64,000 nt of DNA from Nitrospirillum viridazoti (GTDB lineage Bacteria; Pseudomonadota; Alphaproteobacteria; Azospirillales; Azospirillaceae). The stretch is from assembly GCF_007827975.1 (NCBI RefSeq), contig NZ_VITT01000010.1. One strand, written 5' to 3'. The first letter of the stretch is position 1; every line of letters starts with the position of its first letter. The translations under genes were made by a program, and so were the position numbers. This document shows positions 25,403 to 34,062 of this stretch, piece after piece. The notes under the pieces are model-generated. The model was not told where the DNA came from, did not search any database, and worked only from the letters and a program-made list of their open reading frames with translations.

Positions 25403-26202
25403 TCCGCCACCTCGGACTTGGCCGCCTGGGGGGCGGTCAGCACGTCGCCGCGCTTGCCCTGGCCGGGGATTAGAATCATGGCGAAGTAAGGGGCGACGTC
25501 GGGCGCCTCGGCCAGGGGATGCACCCGCTGGGTCTCGGTCGTGCCGCGCTCCACATACCAAGCCCGGTGGGTCAGGCCCAGGCTTTCAATCACCCGGCGC
25601 ACCTTGGGCAGGTTGCCGCCCAGCTTCATGACGGCGGCGGCATCGGCGCGGCCCAGGGCGGCGGCCAGCTCCACCTCGCCCAGCGTGCCGGGGATGACCG
25701 ACAGCACGTCGTCGCGGATGGTCAGGGGAATGGGCAGCTGCGCCGCACAGCCCAGGATGGAAGGCACGCCCGGCACCACCTCCACCCGGAAGCGGTGTGC
25801 CAGGCGCAGATGCAGGTGCATGTAGGACCCGTAAAAGAACGGGTCGCCCTCGTTCAGCACCGCCACGGACTTGCCGGCGGCCAGCAAGGCCGCCAACCGC
25901 TCCGCCTGTTCATCGAAGAAGCCCTCGATGGCGGCGGCATAGGCGGGGCTGTCCGGCGGCAGTTCGGTGGTGACGGGATAGACCATGGGCACCTCCTCAT
26001 GGGTGCCGTCCAGATGGCTTGCGGCGATGCGTCGGGCCTGGCCGGGGCCGCCACGCTTGGCGAAATAGGCCACCACCGGGCAGGCGCGCAGCAGGCGCAC
26101 CGCCTTCAACGTCATCAGCTCGGGGTCACCAGGGCCGGTGCCGATGCCGTAGAGGGTGCCGGGCGCCAAGGTGTGGGAAGCGATTTCGGTCATGGCGCTC
26201 AT
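25399..26202 (-). CDS. cobI: Precorrin-2 C20-methyltransferase
   Basis: A 267-residue methyltransferase with LYGIGTGPGDPELMTLKAVR near residue 18, VVAYFAKRGGPGQARRIA near 43, AVLNEGDPFFYGSYMHLHLR near 109 and VEVVPGVPSILGCAAQLPIP near 135, matching CobI/CbiL. It makes precorrin-3A. Two ATGs are possible; 26202 overlaps the cobH stop as ATGA like its neighbours, while 26193 is three codons further in. It lies between cobH and cobJ in a coupled chain. Confidence 0.93.
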   Translation of the reverse strand: MSAMTEIASHTLAPGTLYGIGTGPGDPELMTLKAVRLLRACPVVAYFAKRGGPGQARRIAASHLDGTHEEVPMVYPVTTELPPDSPAYAAAIEGFFDEQAERLAALLAAGKSVAVLNEGDPFFYGSYMHLHLRLAHRFRVEVVPGVPSILGCAAQLPIPLTIRDDVLSVIPGTLGEVELAAALGRADAAAVMKLGGNLPKVRRVIESLGLTHRAWYVERGTTETQRVHPLAEAPDVAPYFAMILIPGQGKRGDVLTAPQAAKSEVAE

Positions 26203-26864
26203 TCCCGATCCGAGGCCAGGGCGTTGACCGCCGCCGCCGCCATGGCACTGCCGCCCCGTCGGCCCGCCACGGCCAGATAGGGCAGGCCCCAGGGGTTGGC
26301 CGCCAGTGCGTCCTTGCTCTCCGCCGCCCCGACGAAGCCCACGGGGAAGCCCAGGATGGCGGCGGGACGGGGGGCGCCGGCCGCGATCATCTCCAGCAGG
26401 TGGAACAGGGCGGTGGGCGCGTTGCCGATGGCCACCACCGCCCCCGCCAGATGGGGCCGCCACAGTTCCAGGGCCGCGGCGGAGCGGGTGGTGGCGAGGT
26501 CCTGCGCCAGGGCGGGCACGGCGGGGTCGGTCAGGGTGCAGATGACGGCGTTATCGGCAGGCAGGCGGGCGCGGGTGACGCCATGCGCCACCATCTGGGC
26601 GTCGCACAGGATGGGCGCGCCGCTGCGCAGGGCGGCGCGGGCGGCCGCCCCCACGTCGGATGAGAACAGCAGGTGCTCGGCCGTCTCGACCAGCCCCGCC
26701 GCATGGATGATGCGCACGGCCACGGCGCGCAGATCCTCCGGCAGATGGTCCAGCCTGGCCTCTTCCCGGATGATGGCGAACGACCGGGCGTAGATGGCGG
26801 CGCCGTCGCGGATGTAATCGTACTGCGGGGGCGCGCCTCGGCTATGGGGCTCGGGACTGGACAC
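26199..26864 (-). CDS. cobH: Precorrin-8X methylmutase
   Basis: A 221-residue protein with YDYIRDGAAIYARSFAIIRE near residue 15, RIIHAAGLVETAEHLLFS near 50, GAPILCDAQMVAHGVTRARL near 80 and ILGFPVGFVGAAESKDAL near 170, where the His of the AHG motif is the catalytic residue. It shifts the C11 methyl to C12 and forms hydrogenobyrinic acid. The start is a GTG at 26864 with GAGGAAG upstream. It follows cobG by 14 bases and overlaps cobI. Confidence 0.93.
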   Translation of the reverse strand: MSSPEPHSRGAPPQYDYIRDGAAIYARSFAIIREEARLDHLPEDLRAVAVRIIHAAGLVETAEHLLFSSDVGAAARAALRSGAPILCDAQMVAHGVTRARLPADNAVICTLTDPAVPALAQDLATTRSAAALELWRPHLAGAVVAIGNAPTALFHLLEMIAAGAPRPAAILGFPVGFVGAAESKDALAANPWGLPYLAVAGRRGGSAMAAAAVNALASDRE

Positions 26865-26878
26865 GGGGGCGGCTTCCT

Positions 26879-28228
26879 CTACGCGACGACAGTGGCCTCG
26901 ACCAGGGTGGCCAGTTCGGCCGGCCCACCCAGGCGGGTGATGAAGGCGGCCGGATCCTCATCCGCCCGCATCCGGTGGGTATAGACAGCTTCCAGCGCCG
27001 CCACCAGCGATGTCGCGCGGGCCGGCGTCACGCCGCGCCATTGCGCCGCCCCGCCGGCGGGGGCCAGCAGGCCGACATCATAAGCCTGATGGCCCCGTGC
27101 CGTCAGCGTGACCAGCGCCGACGCGGGGTGGGCGCAGCCCTTGGCGCAGGCCGAGACATGGATATGCCCGCGCGCCAGCAGGCGGGGGGCGACCCGGGCC
27201 AGCGCCAGGGCGTCGCCGCGCGCGTCCGTCAGTCCTGAATCACAGGCACCGCGACCACTGCAGGCCGACAGCGCCAGGCGGGGGTCCTCGGGTGCCAGGA
27301 TGAACAATCCTGTGGGCTGAAAGAGTTCAACCAGATCACTGCCGCCGCCTTCCAGCAGCACGGCGCGCCAGGGTGTCAGGCGCAGGGCCGGCGTCATGTG
27401 CGCGACGAGCGCCAGCCATTGAATGCTCATGCCGCCGAAGGGAAAGGCGAGGCCCATCCAGCCAGCGTGCGCCCCTAGCACCCGCTCAAGGCGCAGGCCA
27501 GGCAGGCTGGTGTCGGCGGGCGTCGGGGCCAGGGGGACATGGCCGGCGAGCCCGGCCGTGCCCTCCGCCGCCACCAGGGCGGCCAGGCGCCGATAGCGGC
27601 CGTTCGAGAGGCGGACATAGGCGCGGGCCAGGGTAAGGGCGGTGTCCACCACCGCGTCGGCGGCGCAGACACCCAGCGGCGTGGCGCCGGTCTGATCTCC
27701 GCCCACCGCCACGCGGAACAGGCCGGTGCCGGGCAGGGCGTCGAAGCGGATATCGGCCACGGTATCGGCCAGGGGCGCTTGACCACCACCGTTCAGGACG
27801 AAACTGAACTTGGCCGGCAGCGCGGCCCACAGGTCGGGACTATCGGCCAAGGCGGCGTCCAGCGCCTGGGCCAGGGCGCGTACGGGCGCGCACGCCGGGT
27901 CCAGGCCGCAGGTGGGGCTGCACAGCACATTGCGCACCCTCTCCGCTGCCGGATCGCCGTTGACCAGGCCCAGCTCGCGCAAGGCGTCGGTCAGGGCGGG
28001 CAGTGCCGCCTCGGTCACACCGCGGATCTGCAGATTGGCCCGTTGGCTCAGATCCACTAGGCCATTGCCGTGGCGCTCCGCCAGGCCGCAGATTGCCGCT
28101 GCCGTTGGCCCCGGCAGCCTGCCGCCGGGAATACGCAGGCGCACCAGCAGGCCGTCGGCCACCGCCATGGGTACCAGCGCGCCGGGGCAGGCGCCCCGCA
28201 CACGCGGCGAATTGATGGGGGCATTCAT
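26879..28228 (-). CDS. cobG: Precorrin-3B synthase (oxygen-dependent)
   Basis: A 449-residue protein of the nitrite/sulphite reductase-like family. The N-terminal ferredoxin-like domain has LLVRLRIPGGRLPG near residue 28 and DLSQRANLQIRG near 59. The Fe-S/siroheme-type ligand motifs are CSPTCGLDPACAPV near 107, and ACSGRGACDSGLTDARGDAL near 327 with SACAKGCAHP near 363. It uses O2 to form the C20-hydroxylactone precorrin-3B, marking the aerobic route. It overlaps cobN by ATGA and precedes cobH by 14 bases. Confidence 0.92.
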   Translation of the reverse strand: MNAPINSPRVRGACPGALVPMAVADGLLVRLRIPGGRLPGPTAAAICGLAERHGNGLVDLSQRANLQIRGVTEAALPALTDALRELGLVNGDPAAERVRNVLCSPTCGLDPACAPVRALAQALDAALADSPDLWAALPAKFSFVLNGGGQAPLADTVADIRFDALPGTGLFRVAVGGDQTGATPLGVCAADAVVDTALTLARAYVRLSNGRYRRLAALVAAEGTAGLAGHVPLAPTPADTSLPGLRLERVLGAHAGWMGLAFPFGGMSIQWLALVAHMTPALRLTPWRAVLLEGGGSDLVELFQPTGLFILAPEDPRLALSACSGRGACDSGLTDARGDALALARVAPRLLARGHIHVSACAKGCAHPASALVTLTARGHQAYDVGLLAPAGGAAQWRGVTPARATSLVAALEAVYTHRMRADEDPAAFITRLGGPAELATLVEATVVA

Positions 28229-31200
28229 GCCAATTCCTCCCGCAGGCGGGTTAGATCCTCAGGCGTGGAATTGCGCCGGGGATGCCATAGGCCGCGCCGC
28301 AAAGCCTCTTGGAACCGGTCCAGGATTTGCCGGGCGGCGTCGGGGTTGCTGTCCGACAGGAAGGCCCAGGTTTCGCTGTCCGCCACATAGGCATCATAGA
28401 GACTGTCCACCTGGTGCGATCGCACGGCGCCCGTCAGCGCCGCCAGGGCCACGGCGCCATCCACCGTGCGGGCCAGGTTGGCGGCCCCGCCGTGGCCATG
28501 GCGGCGCTGGCCATCGATCCAGCGTGGGTTGGCGGCGCGACCGCGCACCACGCGGGCGGCCTCCTCCGCCAGGGTGCGGGGCGTGATGCGCTCCGGCTCG
28601 GCGCTGTCGACATGATAGAGGACGGGATCGCTGCCCAGCAGGCCGGCGGCGGCGGCGAACCCGCCCTCGAACTGGGTCATGCCGTCATTGTCCAGCACGT
28701 CGGTTTCGCGTTGATCCTGGATATGGACCAAGGCGTCGGCCAGGCCCACGCGGCGGCGGAACAGGGCGGGCAAGGCCACGCCGTCCAGGTCCAGGCCATA
28801 GGCGTGGCAGCCGGTGTCCAGGTAGGCGGCGCCCAGCTGGTCGCGGGCCTGCCAGTCGCCGGTGGCCAGCGGTTGTGCCAAGCCGGTGCCGTAGCCGCCG
28901 GGGGCGGCGCCGTAGACGCGGGCCGTCGCCTGGCGGCCAGCCTCCGCCGTATCCATGCCACCGGCCACCAGGGCGTCGCGGTCGGCCCGCACGGCGGTGG
29001 CCAGAGGGTTGACCGCGTCCGGCTCGTCCAACCCGGCGACCTTGCGCGCCGCCTGGTCGAACAGCGCCAGCTGGGCCGGGAACATGTCGCGGAACAGGCC
29101 GGAGATGCGCAGGGTCACGTCCACGCGCGGCCGGCCCAGCACTGAGGCCGGCAACACCTCCACGCCGGTCACCCGGCCGCTGCCGGCCTCCCACAGGGGC
29201 CGCACGCCCATCAGGGCTAGGGCCTGGGCCAGCTCTTCCCCGCCGGTGCGCAGGGTGGGGCTGCCCCAGCAATCCACCACCAGTTGGCGCGGCCAGTCGC
29301 CCTGGTCCTGCAGATGGCGCGTCAACACGGCATCCGCCCCCTTCCAGCCCAGGGCCCAGGCGCTGGGTGTGGGCACGGCACGGGGGTCGATGGCGTAAAG
29401 GTTGCGGCCGGTGGGCAACACGTCGGCCCGGCCGCGCGCCGGCGACCCACCGGGGCCTGGGGCGACGAAGCGGCCATCCAGGCCGGCCAGCAGGGCCGCC
29501 ATCTCCGCTGGGCCGCTGGTGGCCAGCGGGGGCGCCACCTCGGCCTGCAGAGCGGTAAGGGCCGCTGTGGCCTTTTGCCATTCCGGGTTCGGAACGATCT
29601 GGCCTGACACCAATTCCCGCACCAGGCCATCCAGCGCCGCCCGCACTCGCCCAATGGACGGACCGGTGCCCGTCCGCTCCGCCAGCAGGGACGGCAGGGG
29701 ATGGGGCCAGGGCGTGGCGGCGTCGCCTGTGAACAGGTCCTCCAGCGTGCCGGCCAGGCCCAGGTCGCGGGCCAGCGCCTCGGTCATGGATGGCTGATCA
29801 CGGCGGGGAAAGCGCGCCATGGCGGCCAGGAAGGCGGCCTGGGCGCCGTCGTCCGGCGCCGCCCCGAAGACATGCAGCCCATCGCGGATCTGCATCTCCT
29901 TGATGTCGCAAAGGTGGGCGTCCAGCCGGGCCAGGGCCTCGTCGGGAAGATCCCCCGTGGCCAGATCGGCCGGCAGATTCAGGTCACGGGTGACGCCGGC
30001 CTCCCAGGCCAGGTCGCGGATGCGGGTGCGCAGGGTGGGCAGGCGGCGCGGGTCCAGGCTCTGCGCCTGGGCGTATTCGTCCAGCGCTTGCTCCAGGGCC
30101 GCCAAATCGCCGTGCAGCCCCGCCGGCACGGGCGGCGGCGGTAGATGCCCCACCAGCACGGCGCCCAGGCGGCGGCGGGCCTGCACGCCTTCGCCGGGGT
30201 TGGTGGCGATGTAGGGGTAGAGGACGGGCAGGGGGCCGGCCAGCCGCTCCGGCCAGCAGTCGGCCGACAGTGCCACGGCCTTGCCCGGCAGCCATTCCAG
30301 CGTGCCATGGGCGCCCACCTGCACCAGGGCATGGATATCCATCACATGGCGCAGCCACAGGTGAAAAGCGGCATAGCCGTGGCTGGGCGGGGTATCGGGG
30401 TCATGGTGGGCGGTGCTGTCGATAGCGCCATGTCCCCGGCTGGGCTGGACCGCCACCAGCACATTGCCGCAAGCCTGGACACGAAAGCGCAGGGCGCCAT
30501 CATGCGCCAGAGGGTCGGCCGAGGGTGGGCCCCAGCGGTCGGTGATCGCGGCCAGCGCCGAGACATCCATAAGCCGGGTATACTCTGTGAGGCTCAGGCC
30601 CGGCGCGGCGCCATCCAGGGGCCGGCGCAGGGCGGCCATCAGGGCGGCGCCGTCGGCCGGCTTGTCCGCCACCCCATAGCCGGCGCCGGCCAGAGCCGCC
30701 AGCATGGCCAGGGTGCTGGCCGGCGTGTCCAGGCCCAGCGCCAGGCCGGTGCCGCCGCGGGCGGGATAGTCGGATAGCACCAGGGCCACGCGTCGTCCCG
30801 CCGGTGGGGTGGCGGCCAGACGGGCCCAGGCAGCCGCCTTGTCGGCCAGCGCGTCCACCCGGTCGGCACGGGGATAGCTCAAGGCCGGGGCGTATTCCAG
30901 GGCGGCATCCCAGTCGGCGGCCGCCTTGAAGGCGATGGCGGGGCCTTGCAACCGGCCGTCCATCTCCGGCAGCACTACGGTCATGGCGAGGTCGGCCGGG
31001 CCTAAGCCGGCGCGCGCCTTTTCCCACAGCACCTCCGTGCCCGTGGACAGCACGGCCTGCAGGACCGGCACACCGGGGGCGTCCAGGGGCGACGCATCCT
31101 CCGGACCCTGGCGCGCGGAAAATCCGGTGGCGTTCAGGACCACGGCCGGCCGCAGGGCCGCCAGTTGGGCGGCCAGCCACTGGGCGGCTGGGCCTTCCTT

Positions 31201-31914
31201 CAGGCTGGCTACGTAATAGAGGTGGGGCGCCAGGCCGCGCCGGGCCAGGGCGTCGGCCAGGGCGTGCAAGGGCGCCAGGTTGCCGGCCTGCAGGTGCGAT
31301 CGGTAAAAGATCAGCGCCGCGGGTGGGCCGTCGACAGGGACCGGGGCATGCCAACCTTCATGCCGGCCGTACCGGGGCAGGGGCGTGGGCTCGCCCGCCA
31401 ACAAGTCGGCGGGCGGCTGCCGTCCCAGCAAATGGGCGGCCTCGGCCAGGAACCGGACCGTGTTGTCCGGCCCGCCTTCCACGAAGCAGCGCCACAGCCG
31501 GCGGGCGACGGTATGGTCCACGGTGCCGGCGGCATCCAGGCTGGGATCCGCCTTGGTCTCCCCGGGCACCACGGCCAGGGCGATGCCCCGGGCCCGGCAG
31601 GTCTCCGCCACCTGCTCCAGCCCATAGCGCCAATAGCCGGCGCCGCCGTTCAGGCGCAGCACCACCAGACGGGCGCGCGATACCACCGCCTCGACATACA
31701 TATCGACGGACAGGGGATGCCCCAGGCGCATCAGATTGGCCAGGCGCAGCGTGGGCCGCCAGGAGACATTACCCAGGGCGTGGTAGGCGGCGGCCACCGC
31801 CGACAGGTCACTGTCGGAAAAGGACAGCAACACGCACTCCGCCGGCGTCTGCCCCAAATCCTCGGCTTGGGGGGACGCCAGCAGATCCTCGGCCTGGGTG
31901 GGCAACAGGTGCAT
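28225..31914 (-). CDS. cobN: Cobaltochelatase subunit CobN
   Basis: A 1229-residue protein, the usual CobN length. It has characteristic stretches such as VVSRARLVVLRLNGG near residue 62, LVQVGAHGTLEWLPGKAVAL near 530, ATNPGEGVQARRRLGAVLVG near 565 and RWIDGQRRHGHGGAANLART in the last 120 residues. With CobS and CobT (not in this window) it inserts Co2+ into hydrogenobyrinic acid a,c-diamide using ATP. It follows cobW by 139 bases without an obvious terminator, so it may be read from the riboswitch-controlled cobW promoter; cobG overlaps its end. Confidence 0.95.
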   Translation of the reverse strand: MHLLPTQAEDLLASPQAEDLGQTPAECVLLSFSDSDLSAVAAAYHALGNVSWRPTLRLANLMRLGHPLSVDMYVEAVVSRARLVVLRLNGGAGYWRYGLEQVAETCRARGIALAVVPGETKADPSLDAAGTVDHTVARRLWRCFVEGGPDNTVRFLAEAAHLLGRQPPADLLAGEPTPLPRYGRHEGWHAPVPVDGPPAALIFYRSHLQAGNLAPLHALADALARRGLAPHLYYVASLKEGPAAQWLAAQLAALRPAVVLNATGFSARQGPEDASPLDAPGVPVLQAVLSTGTEVLWEKARAGLGPADLAMTVVLPEMDGRLQGPAIAFKAAADWDAALEYAPALSYPRADRVDALADKAAAWARLAATPPAGRRVALVLSDYPARGGTGLALGLDTPASTLAMLAALAGAGYGVADKPADGAALMAALRRPLDGAAPGLSLTEYTRLMDVSALAAITDRWGPPSADPLAHDGALRFRVQACGNVLVAVQPSRGHGAIDSTAHHDPDTPPSHGYAAFHLWLRHVMDIHALVQVGAHGTLEWLPGKAVALSADCWPERLAGPLPVLYPYIATNPGEGVQARRRLGAVLVGHLPPPPVPAGLHGDLAALEQALDEYAQAQSLDPRRLPTLRTRIRDLAWEAGVTRDLNLPADLATGDLPDEALARLDAHLCDIKEMQIRDGLHVFGAAPDDGAQAAFLAAMARFPRRDQPSMTEALARDLGLAGTLEDLFTGDAATPWPHPLPSLLAERTGTGPSIGRVRAALDGLVRELVSGQIVPNPEWQKATAALTALQAEVAPPLATSGPAEMAALLAGLDGRFVAPGPGGSPARGRADVLPTGRNLYAIDPRAVPTPSAWALGWKGADAVLTRHLQDQGDWPRQLVVDCWGSPTLRTGGEELAQALALMGVRPLWEAGSGRVTGVEVLPASVLGRPRVDVTLRISGLFRDMFPAQLALFDQAARKVAGLDEPDAVNPLATAVRADRDALVAGGMDTAEAGRQATARVYGAAPGGYGTGLAQPLATGDWQARDQLGAAYLDTGCHAYGLDLDGVALPALFRRRVGLADALVHIQDQRETDVLDNDGMTQFEGGFAAAAGLLGSDPVLYHVDSAEPERITPRTLAEEAARVVRGRAANPRWIDGQRRHGHGGAANLARTVDGAVALAALTGAVRSHQVDSLYDAYVADSETWAFLSDSNPDAARQILDRFQEALRRGLWHPRRNSTPEDLTRLREELA

Positions 31915-32053
31915 GGGAGGGGCGGAACCCGTGAGACGACACTGAAAGACGAAAAGCGAGCGTTACGCCGCTCTAGCCCCTATACGCCGTCAATTCAACA
32001 GCGGGATTGGGACAGGGCACAGCTTTGCATCCACGCCCCGCCCGCGCGGCCAA

Positions 32054-33103
32054 TCAGACGGCCAGCGCCGCCTCGATGGCCGCCCTGTCCAGGCCCGTCT
32101 CACCGATCACCACCAGGCGGCTGCCCCGTGCTTCGGCCGGGCCCCACAGGCGATCGTAGCTGGTCTGGATACGGGCGCCCACACCCTGCACCAGCAGGCG
32201 CATGGGCTTGCCCGGCACATCGATGAAGCCCTTCAGGCGCAGGATGCCGAAGCGCTGGGTGATCTCGCCCAGCCGGCGGACCAGGGCCTCCGGATCGGCC
32301 TGGGACGGCAATTCGGCGACGAAGCTGGTGAAGTCGTCGTGGTCGTGATCTTCCTCGGTGTCATGATGGCTGACGCGGGCGTCCAGGTCGGCCTCCGCCG
32401 CGGCCGACAGGCCCAGCAGCACATTGGGGTCGACATCGCCATGGGCCACGCGCACCAGCGGCGGGGCGGTGGGCCGCAGGGCCTTTACCGTCTCGGCCAC
32501 GGCAGCCAGCCCGGCCTCGTCCACCAGGTCGGTTTTGCTGACCAGGATCAGGTCGGCGCACAGCACTTGGTCCTCGAATACCTCCTGCACGGGGGTCTCA
32601 TGCTCCACGGTGGCGTCGCCGGCCTCCATCGCGGCCTTCTGCTGCGCCAGGGCCTCGGCATCGGGCGCGAAGCGGCCCTCGGCCACGGCGTCGGCCGCCA
32701 CCACCGCCACCACGCCGTCCACGGTGACGCGCGAGCGCACAGCCGGCCAGGTGAAGGCGCGCACCAGCGGCTTGGGCAGGGCCAGGCCGCTGGTCTCGAT
32801 GATAATGTGGTCCGGCGGGTCGGCGCGGTTCAGCAGCGTTTCCAGCGCCGGCACGAAATCATCCGCCACGGTGCAGCACAGGCAGCCGTTGGCCAACTCG
32901 ATCACCCGATCCTCCGGGCAGGTCTCGTCGCCGCAGCCTTTGAGCACGGCGCCATCGACGCCGACATCGCCGAATTCATTGATGATCAGCGCCAGGCGCC
33001 GGCCGCCCGGATTCTGCAGCAGACCGCGGATCAGCGTGGTCTTGCCGGCGCCGAGGAAGCCGGTGATGACGGTGGCGGGGATTTTTGGCGAAGGGGTGGG
33101 CAT
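32054..33103 (-). CDS. cobW: CobW family metal-chaperone GTPase
   Basis: A 349-residue G3E GTPase. It has ATVITGFLGAGKTTLIRGLL near residue 10 (Walker A), the metal-binding ELANGCLCCTVADD near 76 (CxCC), IIIETSGLALPKPL near 106, LVSKTDL near 181 and an acidic, His-rich insert SHHDTEEDHDHDDF near 240. CobW is thought to deliver cobalt to the chelatase. I prefer ATG 33103, preceded by GGAAAG; ATG 33124 is an alternative seven codons upstream. Controlled by the cobalamin riboswitch about 215 bases upstream. Confidence 0.92.
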   Translation of the reverse strand: MPTPSPKIPATVITGFLGAGKTTLIRGLLQNPGGRRLALIINEFGDVGVDGAVLKGCGDETCPEDRVIELANGCLCCTVADDFVPALETLLNRADPPDHIIIETSGLALPKPLVRAFTWPAVRSRVTVDGVVAVVAADAVAEGRFAPDAEALAQQKAAMEAGDATVEHETPVQEVFEDQVLCADLILVSKTDLVDEAGLAAVAETVKALRPTAPPLVRVAHGDVDPNVLLGLSAAAEADLDARVSHHDTEEDHDHDDFTSFVAELPSQADPEALVRRLGEITQRFGILRLKGFIDVPGKPMRLLVQGVGARIQTSYDRLWGPAEARGSRLVVIGETGLDRAAIEAALAV

Positions 33104-33317
33104 GGGGTATGGCTTTCCAAACATGGGAAGGTACGGCGGCGCCCTCAAAGGGGCGTCGCACGATCGACGCCGCCGGCGCGGCGGGGAAATGGCGGACAGG
33201 GGCGGGCCGCCCGTGCGCCGCAGCGGGGGAATTCCAGGCTGGCGGCTGGAAATGAGGCGGGTCTTCACGATCGTCTCCCTGCTTTCGCCATCCCCGGCGA
33301 ATCAGAAATAAACCAAG

Positions 33318-33560
33318 GCCACGGCAGGTCTCCGGGCTTGCGGTGCAGGGCGCAGGCCCGGCCTTTCCACCCCCGGTGTCCAGCTTCCGGGGACAGTGGC
33401 GGTACCACTTGGCGCCCCTTCTATACGGGGACCAAGCAGCGGATTAGCACTTACCGCGCACAGTTGCGGGGGCAACTCCGGCCATTGAACCGGATTCCCT
33501 ATTATCCCCGATCGCCGGCCGGTAGGTCGGCCAGCGGACGAGGCACCGTAACTGTTGCCG
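33318..33560 (-). promoter_or_regulatory. Cobalamin riboswitch upstream of cobW
   Basis: Read on the minus strand, the leader has GTTACGGTGCCTCG at its 5' end, AATCCGGTTCAATGGCCGGA, then the diagnostic GTTGCCCCCGCAACTGT, AGTGCTAATCCG, CCGCCACTG and the closing AAGCCCGGAGACCTGCCG. This is the classical full-length B12 aptamer. A 7-bp hairpin at 33138-33157, close to the cobW start, could act as the expression platform. It should reduce cobW, and perhaps cobN-cobG-cobH-cobI-cobJ, when cobalamin is abundant. Confidence 0.92.
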
Positions 33561-34062
33561 AAAGTGTGCCGAGTGGGGATGGGGATCAACGGTTTTCTTG
33601 AGTGCCGGGTCTGTTTCTGCAGGTGCCGCGACCATGTCTCCGGCTGGCCTTACAGCGGCGCTACCCCGCCTGAAGCGGGTGTCACATTAAAGCCGTTCCT
33701 AGTAAGATGGGCGCCCCTGCCGGAATGAGCCGCGCGGGCCGCGTGATGACTTGGGCCTATGGGGATTGGGGCGTCGTGCTGTTCTGTTCGGCCGTCGTCA
33801 CGATGCGCTTCCGGGCCAAGGGGCGGGCTTTCCTATCGATGGTCGCCGGGGGCATTTGTCGGGACTGGTTGTGCCATGGGCATGACTTATGCTATGCAAT
33901 TTAAGTGATATTTGTTCTGTTTTGTATATTGCGTCCATTCACGGCGTGTTGACTTGCGGACGCCTGCCCAAGAAGTGAAGATATTGCGGCTGAAGGCATT
34001 TTGAGGTGCGAATATAAGCTGGTGGGGCAGCTGCGTTAGTTCTCGGGTAAATGGGGCCAGTC
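33561..34062. other. Intergenic region between cobW riboswitch and polysaccharide genes
   Basis: No convincing gene. The left part is GC-rich and should hold the minus-strand cobW promoter. From about 33890 the GC content falls (TGATATTTGTTCTGTTTTGT), which likely holds the promoter of the FkbM gene at 34063. A 65-codon frame at 33707 has no ribosome site and unlikely composition. Confidence 0.5.

Noticed and set aside
33707..33904. 65-codon plus-strand frame before the FkbM gene
   Set aside because: No ribosome site, odd composition, no motif.
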